This document shows positions 6,192 to 16,235 of a DNA stretch of 20,044 nt, piece after piece. The notes beneath the pieces are model-generated. The model did no database searches. It worked only from the letters and a program-made list of their open reading frames with translations, and was not told where the DNA came from. The stretch's first letter is position 1. Every line of letters starts with the position of its first letter. Location of the stretch: the NCBI GenBank assembly GCA_011390035.1, contig JAABTE010000009.1, forward strand, positions 1-20,044. The letters run 5' to 3'. The position numbers were made by a program, and so were the translations under genes. The stretch comes from Desulfobacteraceae bacterium. GTDB lineage: Bacteria > Desulfobacterota > Desulfobacteria > Desulfobacterales > JAABSP01.

Positions 6192-9028
6192 GAAACCTGA
6201 AAATCGGCGTCAAGATGGCCATCGGTTTCGGCACGGTGCTGCTGCTTCTGCTGGCGGTGATCGGCTTTGGCCGATATGGCATGAACAGGGCGGTGATCGG
6301 ATTCACCGAGATGATGGACCATGAGCTGGCTTTGGCGGAGGAGGCCGAGCGGATGGCCCTGGCCATGCTGGAGTGCCGACGGGCGGAGAAGGATTTCCTG
6401 CTGCGCCGGGACTCCGCCTACGCCGCCCGCCATGCCGAGTGGGTGGACGCCCTGACGGCCCGCTCGCGGAAGGCCCGCAGGATCACCGAGCTTTCGGGGG
6501 CGCCGGAAATGATCCGCAGCATCGATGCCATCCAGGCCGCGGCCGACATCTATGCCCGTTCCTTTACCGACATCGTGGCCGCCTGGGAGCGAAAAGGACT
6601 CAGCGAAAACGATGGGCTCCAAGGCGCCTTCCGGGATGCCGCCCATAAGGTGATGGACCGGATGAAGGAACACCAGGTGGGCGAGCCCTATGTCGCCTTT
6701 CTGCTCATGCGCCAGGACGAGCTGATTTGCCTTTCCGGCGGCTCGGGCGAGGCCTGCGCCCAATGGCGCCAAGCCTTGGAGGGGTTTGACGGGATGATCC
6801 GGAACATGCCCTCGGAGATGGGCTTGAAGCCGGTGCTGGAAAAGAATCTGTCCTGGTATCGGCTTGCAGCGGCGCGTCTTGGGGCGGAGGACCCGGCGGA
6901 TCCGGACGAGATGGAATCGGCGGCCCGGATGCCGGCCTACATGACGCCCGATAACGGAGGGTACAATGGCGCGGCCCGCGATTACATGGCCCCGGCGTCG
7001 GGCGATGCCATGGCCCGGCGCCGGGTCATGGCCGATCTGAGCCGGACCGCCGCCGGGATGCAGTCCGCCTTTGCCGGTCTTTATGTCCCCGGCGCGGAGG
7101 CGCGCATGCTCCAGGCGCGCCGCCGGGAAAAGGACTATCTGCTGCGGGGGCGGGCCGAGTATGTCCGCCAGACCCGCCAGGAGATCGATGGTCTGTTGCG
7201 GGCCTTTACCGAGTCGGCGGTGCCCGCGGCTGATCGGCAGAGGCTGGAGTCTCAGTTGTCTGACTACTGGACCGCCTTCGAGGCCCTGGTGAAGGAGGAT
7301 GAGCGGATCGCCGCCCTCACCGAGTCAATGCGGACGGCGGCCCACGGCATCGAGCCCCTGGTGATGGCCCTGAATGAGACGGCCCGGTTGACGGCCGGCG
7401 AAAAGCGTCTGGCAACCATCGCCAACGCGGATCGCTATGCCGGACTGGCCCTCTGGGTTGGGGTCGGAGCGCTGATTTTCGGCATTTTGTTCGCCGCGCT
7501 CATCACCCGCTCCATCGTCGGGCCGGTCAGAGAGATCGTTGCAGCGGCCGGGGCCCTGGCCGCTGGGGATCTGAACCGGGCGCCGCCGCCGCCTCGGGGC
7601 GATGAGATCGGCCAGGTGGCCGCGGCGCTGGGCGGGGTGCGCGAAACGGTGCGCGGCTTTCTGGATGAAACCATGGGCCTGATCGCAAATGTTCGGGAGG
7701 GCCGGCTGGCGGCCCGGGGCAGTGTGGCCGATTTAAGCGGCGGGTGGGCCGACATGACCCGTGGGGTCAACGACGTGCTGGACGCCTTTCAGGGGCCGTT
7801 TTCCATGACGGCCGAGTGCGTGGCGCGGATCGCCGAGGGCCGGATTCCGGATCCGCTCACCGTCGATCTGAAGGGGGATTTCAACAGGATTCGGGACAAT
7901 CTCAACAGCCTGATTCGGAACCTGACCCGCTTTGTGGCCGACACCCAGACAATGGCCGAGTGGGTGGCCTCCGCCAGCCGGCAGACCAGCGCCAGCGCCC
8001 AGCAGATGAGCCAGGGCGCCTCGGAGCAGTCCGCATCCGCGGAGGAGGCGTCGGCCTCCATGGAGCAGATGGTGGCCAGCATCCGCCACAACGCGGGCAA
8101 CGCGGCCCAGACGCGCAAGATCGCCGGCCAGTCGGCCGAGCACGCCAGGGATAGCGGCGAGGCCGTGGACCGGACCGTGGCGGCCATGAGGCACATTGCG
8201 GAAAAGATTTCCATCATCGAGGAGATCGCCCGGCAAACCGATCTGCTGGCCCTCAACGCGGCCATCGAGGCGGCTCGCGCCGGCGAGCAGGGAAAGGGTT
8301 TTGCCGTGGTGGCAGCGGAGGTGCGCCGCCTGGCGGAACGGAGCCGCAAGGCGGCCTCCGAGATTGCCAAGCTGTCCGACTCGAGCGTTTCGGTGGCCGA
8401 CACGGCCGGCGGCATGCTCCGGAAGCTGGTGCCGGATATCCAGAGAACCGCCGATTTGATGGGAGAAATCAGCGCCGCCACGGCCCAGCAGAACGCCGGC
8501 GCCGATCAGATCAACGCCGCCATCCAGCAACTGGACATGGTAATTCAGCAGAACGCCTCCGTGGCCCAGCAGGTGGCATCCACCGCTGAGGAACTTGCCG
8601 GCCAGAGCGAGCAACTTCGAAACGCCGCGGCCTTTTTCACTTTGCCCGCCCTGGCGAGGCGTTCCGCCACCGCCGGGACCCGCGGGGCGCCGGACAGGCA
8701 GGGCGGCCGACACCGGCCGGCGAATGCGGCCTTGGTTCATCCGGCGGGGGAGGCCCGGAGCCGGGGAAACCCCTGGCAGAGCCGGGGGGAGGGCGAAGGA
8801 GAGCGGATGGCCCGACAGGAGCGGCCCGGGCGCGAGGAGCGTTACGGCCGGGAGGGCCGGGGCGTGGCGCTCCGCATGGGGCGGTGGGATGAGGCGGATG
8901 CGGCGCCCGCGGACATGGACGGGTCGATGGACGTCGAATCGGCCGGCGAAGGCGCCGTCGGCGAGGGGCGGCGGGCGGAGCGAGTCTCCGGCCGGCAAGG
9001 ACCGGAGGATGATTTTCAACGATACTGA
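6188..9028 (+). CDS. Transmembrane methyl-accepting chemotaxis protein
   Basis: A 946-residue receptor. A short cytoplasmic start is followed by TM1 (about 10-29), a roughly 385-residue periplasmic sensor region, TM2 (about 418-439), HAMP (440-492) and a second HAMP-like segment (about 495-580). The kinase-control hairpin follows, with its tip around EIARQTDLLALNAAIEAARA (679-698) and GKGFAVVAAEVRRLA. Gln/Glu-rich methylation-type segments lie at 604-628 and 795-810. The sensor region has two similar motifs, CRRAEKDFLLRR (63-74) and RRREKDYLLRG (311-321), typical of helical-bundle HBM-like sensors. After 820 comes a low-complexity charged tail of about 125 residues ending DDFQRY. The frame is open far upstream inside cheA, but 6188 starts the TM1 region and couples to the cheA stop. 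Confidence 0.93.
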   Translation: MRNLKIGVKMAIGFGTVLLLLLAVIGFGRYGMNRAVIGFTEMMDHELALAEEAERMALAMLECRRAEKDFLLRRDSAYAARHAEWVDALTARSRKARRITELSGAPEMIRSIDAIQAAADIYARSFTDIVAAWERKGLSENDGLQGAFRDAAHKVMDRMKEHQVGEPYVAFLLMRQDELICLSGGSGEACAQWRQALEGFDGMIRNMPSEMGLKPVLEKNLSWYRLAAARLGAEDPADPDEMESAARMPAYMTPDNGGYNGAARDYMAPASGDAMARRRVMADLSRTAAGMQSAFAGLYVPGAEARMLQARRREKDYLLRGRAEYVRQTRQEIDGLLRAFTESAVPAADRQRLESQLSDYWTAFEALVKEDERIAALTESMRTAAHGIEPLVMALNETARLTAGEKRLATIANADRYAGLALWVGVGALIFGILFAALITRSIVGPVREIVAAAGALAAGDLNRAPPPPRGDEIGQVAAALGGVRETVRGFLDETMGLIANVREGRLAARGSVADLSGGWADMTRGVNDVLDAFQGPFSMTAECVARIAEGRIPDPLTVDLKGDFNRIRDNLNSLIRNLTRFVADTQTMAEWVASASRQTSASAQQMSQGASEQSASAEEASASMEQMVASIRHNAGNAAQTRKIAGQSAEHARDSGEAVDRTVAAMRHIAEKISIIEEIARQTDLLALNAAIEAARAGEQGKGFAVVAAEVRRLAERSRKAASEIAKLSDSSVSVADTAGGMLRKLVPDIQRTADLMGEISAATAQQNAGADQINAAIQQLDMVIQQNASVAQQVASTAEELAGQSEQLRNAAAFFTLPALARRSATAGTRGAPDRQGGRHRPANAALVHPAGEARSRGNPWQSRGEGEGERMARQERPGREERYGREGRGVALRMGRWDEADAAPADMDGSMDVESAGEGAVGEGRRAERVSGRQGPEDDFQRY

Positions 9029-9036
9029 CGCCATGC

Positions 9037-9043
9037 AAAGGAG
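9037..9043 (+). promoter_or_regulatory. Ribosome binding site favouring the second ATG of cheW
   Basis: AAAGGAG lies 8 nt before the ATG at 9052 but only 2 nt before the in-frame ATG at 9046. The spacing favours 9052. Confidence 0.6.
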
Positions 9044-9051
9044 CGATGGAC

Positions 9052-9585
9052 ATGACTGAAACAGACATCACGCAGGCCACCCAATATCTGACCTTCAAGG
9101 TGGGCGAGGAGGTCTTCGCGCTGGACGTCATCCAGGTCCGGGAGGTGCTGGACATGAGCCCCATCACCCGCGTGCCCCGGTCGCCGGAGTTCATGCGGGG
9201 GGTTATCAATGTCCGGGGCAGCGTGGTTCCGGTGGTGGACCTGCGCCTGAAGTTCGGCCTGACGAAAACCGAAAGCACGGTGGACACCCGCATCGTGGTC
9301 ATCGAGATCGGCATCGACGGCGAGGCCACCGTGCTGGGCGCTCTGGCCGACTCGGTGGACGAGGTGATCGAGATGGAGCCGGACCGCATCGAGCCGCCGC
9401 CCCGCATCGGCATGCGCTGGCGCACGGAGTTCATCAAGGGCATCGGCAAGCACAACGAGGCCTTTGTGATTATTCTGGACATCGACCGGGTCTTTTCCTC
9501 CGACGAGCTGGCACTGGTGGAGGCGGAAACCAGCGGCGTGGAGATCGACATGGATGCCGAGGCCGGGGCGGAGGAGGGCGCCTGA
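9052..9585 (+). CDS. cheW: CheW coupling protein (first copy)
   Basis: CheW links receptors to CheA in the signalling array. This 177-residue protein shows the family pattern along its length: QYLTFKVGEEVFALDVIQVR near the start, the hallmark ITRVPRSPEFMRGVINVRGS (36-55), PVVDLRLKFGL (58-68) and the late FIKGIGKHNE with an IILDIDRVF ending. About 20 extra acidic residues close the C-terminus. It follows the receptor gene by about 20 bp. The in-frame ATG at 9046 is an alternative start. A second, shorter CheW lies at 19111-19623, so the two may serve different receptors or array positions. Confidence 0.95.
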   Translation: MTETDITQATQYLTFKVGEEVFALDVIQVREVLDMSPITRVPRSPEFMRGVINVRGSVVPVVDLRLKFGLTKTESTVDTRIVVIEIGIDGEATVLGALADSVDEVIEMEPDRIEPPPRIGMRWRTEFIKGIGKHNEAFVIILDIDRVFSSDELALVEAETSGVEIDMDAEAGAEEGA

Positions 9586-9588
9586 TCC

Positions 9589-10464
9589 ATGGACGCCGCG
9601 GGCCGGGGAGCGCGGGAGAGCGGCATGCTGCCGCCCATGTCCGCCAAGACTTTTTCCCGGTTCAGCCGGTTCATCCGGGGCGAACTCGGCATCAACATGA
9701 CCGATGCCAAAAAGACGATGCTCCAGGCCCGGCTTCAAAAGCGGTTGCGGAAGCTGGGGTTTTCCACGTACGATGATTATTACGACTATGTGTTCAGCGA
9801 CGAGGGGATGCGCGTCGAGCTGCTGAACATGATCGACGTGGTGACCACCAACAAGACCGATTTTTTCAGAGAACCCAAGCATTTCGAGTATCTTACGGAA
9901 ACGGTGCTGCCGGAGCTGGGCCGGGGCCGGGCCATCGGCTCGCGCAGGGACGCCGATTTCTGGAGCGCCGGATGCAGCACGGGCGAGGAGCCCTATACCC
10001 TGGCCATGGTGCTGAGCGAATACAAGCGGGCCCGCCCCGATTTCCGGTTTCGGATCATGGGCAGCGATATCTCCACGTTTGTGCTGAAAAAGGCGGCCAC
10101 CGGCATCTATGGGCACGACAGGGTGGAGCAGGTGCCACTGGCCCTGCGCAAGCGCTATCTGCTCAGAAGCAAGGACCGCAGCCGGGATACGGTGCGCATC
10201 TGCCCGGAGATTCGGGGGCTGGTGAGCTTCGAGCGGATCAATTTCATGGATGGTAATTTCGGCATCCGGGAGTCCTTTGACGTGGTGTTCTGCCGGAACG
10301 TGATCATCTATTTCGATCGGCCCACCCAGGAAAGGGTGTTGAACAACATATGCCGGCATCTGAGACCGGAAGGCTTTATTTTCATGGGGCACTCGGAGAC
10401 GCTAAATGGTCTGAACGTGCCCCTGAAAGCGGTCACATCGACCGTTTACAGAAAGATTCCGTGA
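9589..10464 (+). CDS. cheR: Chemotaxis methyltransferase CheR
   Basis: Methylates receptor glutamates using S-adenosylmethionine. In 291 residues it has the N-terminal helical domain, TTNKTDFFRE (86-95), the SAM-binding motif WSAGCSTGEEPYTLAM (125-140), the GSDIS strand (158-162), FCRNVIIYFD (234-243) and MGHSETL (266-272). Two starts are possible. ATG 9589 has AGGAGG 11 nt upstream. ATG 9625 has GGGAG 6 nt upstream and would drop a Gly/Arg-rich stretch lacking family similarity. The segment LLRSKDRSRDTVRI (191-204) has, by eye, the length of the longer beta-subdomain loop of CheR types that dock on a receptor C-terminal pentapeptide. The stop overlaps the cheD GTG. Confidence 0.95.
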   Translation: MDAAGRGARESGMLPPMSAKTFSRFSRFIRGELGINMTDAKKTMLQARLQKRLRKLGFSTYDDYYDYVFSDEGMRVELLNMIDVVTTNKTDFFREPKHFEYLTETVLPELGRGRAIGSRRDADFWSAGCSTGEEPYTLAMVLSEYKRARPDFRFRIMGSDISTFVLKKAATGIYGHDRVEQVPLALRKRYLLRSKDRSRDTVRICPEIRGLVSFERINFMDGNFGIRESFDVVFCRNVIIYFDRPTQERVLNNICRHLRPEGFIFMGHSETLNGLNVPLKAVTSTVYRKIP

Positions 10465-11006
10465 ATTTCAGGCAACTGGACGTGCCGGGCCTGTACCTGA
10501 AGCCCGGCGAGATGGCCTTCAAGGACAAGCCCACGCGGGTTACAACGGTGCTAGGCTCGTGCATCGCCGTGACCATGTTCGTCGAGCGGCTCGGGGTGGG
10601 GGCGGTGTGTCACGCCCTGCTGCCGGCGTGCCGGGAAATCGAGATGTGCGACGAGCGTTGCGCCATGCCCTACCGCTATGTCAGTTGCGTTGTGCCGGAC
10701 ATGGTGGCCCGGTTCGTCCGGATGGGGGCGGCGCCCGGCGAGATCCAGGTGAAGATGTTCGGCGGCGGCGACATGTTCGGCCCGGCCCGGCGGGAGGGCA
10801 TGAGCGCCTCCGTGGGCAGCCAGAACATCCGGGCGGCCCGTCAGGCCCTTGAGGAACACCGCCTGCGGATCAGGCACGAGGACGTGGGCGGGCGCCACGG
10901 GCGCAAGATCCATTTTCTGACACACACGGGCGATGTGTGGCTCAAGCGACTCAACAGGGAGAATCGGCTGATGCGTCAGCTCAACCAGCAGAACACGGCC
11001 TTTTAG
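10461..11006 (+). CDS. cheD: Chemoreceptor glutamine deamidase CheD
   Basis: Deamidates receptor glutamines and, in other bacteria, partners CheC. From the GTG at 10461 the protein has 181 residues. The catalytic triad known from Thermotoga CheD (Thr, Cys, His) is visible as T28, C34 in VLGSC and H51 in CHALLP, with spacings of 6 and 17 as in that enzyme. MFGGGDMF (99-106), SVGSQNI (118-124) and DVGGRHGRK (141-149) are further family motifs. The frame stays open upstream to an ATG at 10350, but that part lies inside cheR. GTG overlapping the cheR stop (GTGA) is the better start, with weak AGAAAG upstream. Six cysteines is a high number for the family. Confidence 0.92.
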   Translation: MNFRQLDVPGLYLKPGEMAFKDKPTRVTTVLGSCIAVTMFVERLGVGAVCHALLPACREIEMCDERCAMPYRYVSCVVPDMVARFVRMGAAPGEIQVKMFGGGDMFGPARREGMSASVGSQNIRAARQALEEHRLRIRHEDVGGRHGRKIHFLTHTGDVWLKRLNRENRLMRQLNQQNTAF

Positions 11007-12074
11007 ATGAAAAGGAAGATCAGGGTCCTGGTGGTGGACGATTCCGCTGTGGTGCGCCAGACGCTGCGGGAGATCATCGATTCGGATCCGGAGCTGGAGG
11101 TGATGGGCGTGGCCTCCGACCCGTACATCGCGGCCCAGAAGATCCGCAAGGAGGTGCCGGATGTCATCACCCTGGACGTGGAGATGCCCCGGATGGACGG
11201 CATCACCTTCCTGCACAAGCTGATGACCCAGCACCCCATCCCGGTGGTGATCTGCTCGGGCCTTACCCACAAGGGGTCGGAAACGGCCCTGAAGGCGCTG
11301 GAGTACGGGGCGGTGGAGATCATCGAAAAGCCCCGCATCGGAACCAAGCGGTTTCTGGAGGAGTCCCGGGTGCGGATCTGCGACACGGTAAAGGCCGCGG
11401 CCATCTCCCGGAGGCGGGCGCCCGTCCCTTTTTCCCGGATGGTGGCCCCCAAGCTGACCGCGGACGCCATCATCGCCAAGCCGCCGGGCAAGGCCATGGT
11501 TCAGACCACGGAAAAGATCGTGGCCGTGGGCGCCTCCACCGGCGGCACCGAGGCGCTGCGGGTCTTTCTGGAGGCCCTGCCCCTGGACGCCCCCGGCGTG
11601 GTGGTGGTCCAGCACATGCCAGAGCATTTCACCGCGGCCTTCGCAAGGCGCCTGGACGGGCTGTGCCGGGTGTCTGTGAAGGAGGCGGAGAACAACGACT
11701 CGGCCCTGCGGGGGCGGGTGCTGATCGCCCCCGGCAACCGCCACACCCTGCTCAAGCGCAGCGGGGCCCGCTATTATGTGGAGGTGCGGGACGGACCCCT
11801 TGTTTGCCGGCACCGGCCCTCGGTGGACGTGCTGTTTCGCTCCGCGGCCAGGTACGCCGGGCCCAACGCGGTGGGGGTGATCATGACCGGCATGGGCGAC
11901 GACGGGGCTCGGGGCATGAAGGAGATGAAGGATGCCGGCGCCCACACCATCGCCCAGGACGAGGCCACTTCCGTGGTTTTCGGCATGCCCAACGAGGCCA
12001 TCCGCATGGGCGGCGTGGATCGGGTGCTGGGGCTGGAGGCCATCGCCGGCGCCGTGCTTCGGGCCTGCGGATAG
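11007..12074 (+). CDS. cheB: Protein-glutamate methylesterase CheB
   Basis: Removes receptor methyl groups when phosphorylated by CheA. Its 355 residues comprise an N-terminal receiver domain with acidic pocket DD (11-12), phospho-acceptor D57 in TLDVEMPRMDG, and Lys109 in EKP; a linker (about 130-168); and the esterase domain with catalytic Ser177 in GASTGG, His203 in QHMPEHF, and the Asp of TGMGDDG (294-300). AENNDSALRGRVLIAPG and RPSVDVLF are also typical. It starts directly after the cheD stop (TAG then ATG with no gap), so the two are coupled. Confidence 0.96.
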   Translation: MKRKIRVLVVDDSAVVRQTLREIIDSDPELEVMGVASDPYIAAQKIRKEVPDVITLDVEMPRMDGITFLHKLMTQHPIPVVICSGLTHKGSETALKALEYGAVEIIEKPRIGTKRFLEESRVRICDTVKAAAISRRRAPVPFSRMVAPKLTADAIIAKPPGKAMVQTTEKIVAVGASTGGTEALRVFLEALPLDAPGVVVVQHMPEHFTAAFARRLDGLCRVSVKEAENNDSALRGRVLIAPGNRHTLLKRSGARYYVEVRDGPLVCRHRPSVDVLFRSAARYAGPNAVGVIMTGMGDDGARGMKEMKDAGAHTIAQDEATSVVFGMPNEAIRMGGVDRVLGLEAIAGAVLRACG

Positions 12075-12134
12075 CCGTGGAGGCGCCGATGGAATGCCGA
12101 GGGGATGAAATGCATAGCCGATGGATGACCCGTT

Positions 12135-14441
<2,307 letters not shown>

Positions 14442-14447
14442 AACCCA

Positions 14448-14493
14448 GCCGCCGGCGCGGCGGGGGGAGATCCCCGGCGCTGTTTCCGGCGGC
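14448..14493 (+). promoter_or_regulatory. Composite inverted repeat upstream of the response regulator
   Basis: GCCGCCGG (14448-14455) and CCGGCGGC (14486-14493) form a perfect 8-bp stem. The 30-nt interior contains a second GGGG/CCCC stem around AGAT. The structure ends 2 nt before the AGGAG ribosome binding site of the following gene. It could insulate that gene or limit its translation; no T-run follows. Confidence 0.35.
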
Positions 14494-14507
14494 ACAGGAG
14501 CTGGCAG

Positions 14508-14906
14508 ATGAAGATTCTGATTGTGGAGGACGATTTCGTGGCCCGCCGCACCCTGAAGGAGATCCTGGGGGCCTACGGCGAATGCGACGTGGTGGTGGAT
14601 GGCGAAGAGGCGCTGCAGGCATTCCAGATGGCGTGGGAGGAGCGGCGCCCCTATGATCTCATCTGCATGGACATCATGATGCCCAATCTGGACGGCAACG
14701 CCGCTTTGACCCGCATCCGCGAGATGGAAAAAGAGATGGGCATCCGGGGCGGCCAGGAGGTGAAGGTGATCATGGTCTCGGCGCTGGATGATCCCAAGAC
14801 GGTGGTGCGGGCCTTTTATCAAGGCGGCGCCACCTCATATATTGTGAAGCCCATCCGCAAGGAGAAGCTGATCGAGGAGATCCGGAGCTTCGGGCTGATC
14901 CGATAG
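14508..14906 (+). CDS. Single-domain response regulator (CheY-like), copy 1
   Basis: A 132-residue receiver domain with no output domain. The acidic pair is ED at 7-8/D9, the phospho-acceptor is D55 in CMDIMMP, the Thr/Ser switch position is Ser in MVSAL, and Lys is in YIVKP. AGGAG (14496-14500) sits 7 nt before the ATG. It aligns without gaps over its whole length to the regulator at 18672-19106, about 57% identical by hand count, including GGATSYIVKP. It is the last gene before a promoter-bearing gap. It may be the target or phosphate sink of the hybrid kinase just upstream. Confidence 0.92.
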   Translation: MKILIVEDDFVARRTLKEILGAYGECDVVVDGEEALQAFQMAWEERRPYDLICMDIMMPNLDGNAALTRIREMEKEMGIRGGQEVKVIMVSALDDPKTVVRAFYQGGATSYIVKPIRKEKLIEEIRSFGLIR

Positions 14907-14913
14907 CCGATAG

Positions 14914-14928
14914 GCGCCGGGCGCTTTT
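14914..14928 (+). terminator. Weak terminator candidate after the first REC gene
   Basis: A short GCGC-CGG-GCGC hairpin is followed at once by TTTT, eight bases after the stop codon. The stem is only 4 bp, so it may cause partial termination at best. Confidence 0.25.
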
Positions 14929-14942
14929 ACGGCGGCGGGCTG

Positions 14943-14971
14943 TTTAAATGGCGGACGAGATATGCTATGAT
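14943..14971 (+). promoter_or_regulatory. Possible distal promoter upstream of the HD-GYP gene
   Basis: TTTAAA (14943-14948) and TATGAT (14966-14971) are separated by 17 bp. The -10 matches five of six consensus positions and the -35 four. It lies in the AT-richer part of the gap. The better candidate is at 15052-15080. Confidence 0.3.
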
Positions 14972-15051
14972 TGGCGCCGCCGGGGTCGGAGGCCGGACCG
15001 GAATTTTATCCCATGTCGGCCCCCGGATCGGAGGCCGTGTGAAGCGCGGTT

Positions 15052-15080
15052 TTGAAAATTCGATTGTAATCTGTTATAAA
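15052..15080 (+). promoter_or_regulatory. Sigma70-type promoter for the HD-GYP/second chemosensory unit
   Basis: TTGAAA (15052-15057), a 17-bp spacer and TATAAA (15075-15080) match the consensus at five of six positions each. Transcription would start near 15087, just before the first ATG (15089). This favours the second ATG (15113), which has its own ribosome binding site, GGGAGAG (15102-15108). Confidence 0.5.
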
Positions 15081-15112
15081 GGTCGCCCATGAGGTTCGGC
15101 CGGGAGAGTGAC

Positions 15113-16210
15113 ATGACGGCAGCCGAGGAGGCAGCGCGGGATATCCATATTCTGGTGGTGGATGACGAGGAGATCATCCGTGAAATGCTCCAGGAAACCA
15201 TCGAATACGCCGGATATGACTGCGTCATCGCCGCGGACGGCGCCCAGGCCCTCGGCATGCTCGACGAAAAGCCGGTGGATGTGATTATCACCGACATCAA
15301 GATGCCGGGCATCAGCGGCATCGAGCTGCTGCGGGAGGCCAAGAAGCGCCATGACGTGGATGTGATCGTGATGACCGGCTTCATTGAGGATTTTACCTAT
15401 GAGATGATCATCGAGCTGGGGGCCAGCGATTTCATCGGAAAGCCCTTCCGCAACAAGGAGCTGATCGTCCGGCTCAAGCGGGTGCTTCGGGAGAGGAACC
15501 TGCTCCGGGAGCGCCGGCGGGCCCATCGGGAGCTGCGCGAGTCCTATCTGGACACCATAAAGCGCCTGGCGGTGGCCGCCGAGTACCGGGACGAGGAGAC
15601 GGGGGATCACATCCACCGGATCAGCCGCTACTGCGCCCTGATTTCCGAGGAGCTGGGCCTGCCCGCCCAGATGATCCAGAACATTCGCTATGCCTCGCCC
15701 ATGCATGACATCGGCAAGATCGGCATCCCGGATCGGATACTGCTGAAAGAGGGCAAGCTGACGCCGGAGGAATTCGAGATCATGAAGACACACACCACCA
15801 TCGGCGCCAGCATCCTGGCCAACTCCAATGCCGAGATCCTGCAGTTTGCCGAGCGGATCGCCATCTCCCACCATGAAAGATGGGATGGCGGGGGCTATCC
15901 CATGGGCGTCGCCGGCGATAAGATTCCCATCACCGGCCGCATCGTGGGGCTGGCCGACGTGTTCGACGCCCTCACCTCCGAGCGGCCCTACAAGGAGCCG
16001 TATCCCCTGGACGTGGCCCTGGAGATGATCCGCCGGGGCGCGGGCGGCCACTTCGATCCGGAGGTGGCGAAGGCATTTCTGGCCCGGCGGGATGGCATCA
16101 AGGAGATCTTGCGGGAAATGAATCCTGCCAGCGTTATCGGCATGCGCCGCTTCCAATGGAGCGAGCGGGAGCGGGGGCCGCTGCCGGAGATGCTGTCGCG
16201 GATCGGATGA
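15113..16210 (+). CDS. REC-HD-GYP response regulator, predicted c-di-GMP phosphodiesterase
   Basis: A 365-residue RpfG-like protein. The receiver domain has acidic DDEE (17-20), phospho-acceptor D61 in ITDIKMPG and Lys110 in GKPF. A helical linker (118-150) leads to the HD-GYP domain: EETGDHIHRIS (161-171), the HD pair in MHDIGKIGIP (197-206), HHERWDGGGYP (253-263) with an intact GYP, and GLADVFDALTSERPYK (279-294). All metal-binding and signature residues are present, so hydrolysis of c-di-GMP is expected, controlled by phosphorylation. ATG 15113 is preferred over 15089 because GGGAGAG lies 4 nt upstream and the promoter would put the first ATG at the transcript end. It is the first gene of the second transcription unit. 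Confidence 0.92.
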   Translation: MTAAEEAARDIHILVVDDEEIIREMLQETIEYAGYDCVIAADGAQALGMLDEKPVDVIITDIKMPGISGIELLREAKKRHDVDVIVMTGFIEDFTYEMIIELGASDFIGKPFRNKELIVRLKRVLRERNLLRERRRAHRELRESYLDTIKRLAVAAEYRDEETGDHIHRISRYCALISEELGLPAQMIQNIRYASPMHDIGKIGIPDRILLKEGKLTPEEFEIMKTHTTIGASILANSNAEILQFAERIAISHHERWDGGGYPMGVAGDKIPITGRIVGLADVFDALTSERPYKEPYPLDVALEMIRRGAGGHFDPEVAKAFLARRDGIKEILREMNPASVIGMRRFQWSERERGPLPEMLSRIG

Positions 16211-16235
16211 CGGCGGAAGGGAGGGCGGAACCAGA

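Noticed and set aside
7733..9034. 433-codon minus-strand open frame opposite the receptor
   Set aside because: Shadow of the receptor signalling domain, with no recognisable motif or ribosome binding site.
10350..10460. Longer N-terminus for CheD from ATG 10350
   Set aside because: It lies inside the conserved end of cheR in another frame. GTG 10461 overlaps the cheR stop and gives the normal CheD length.
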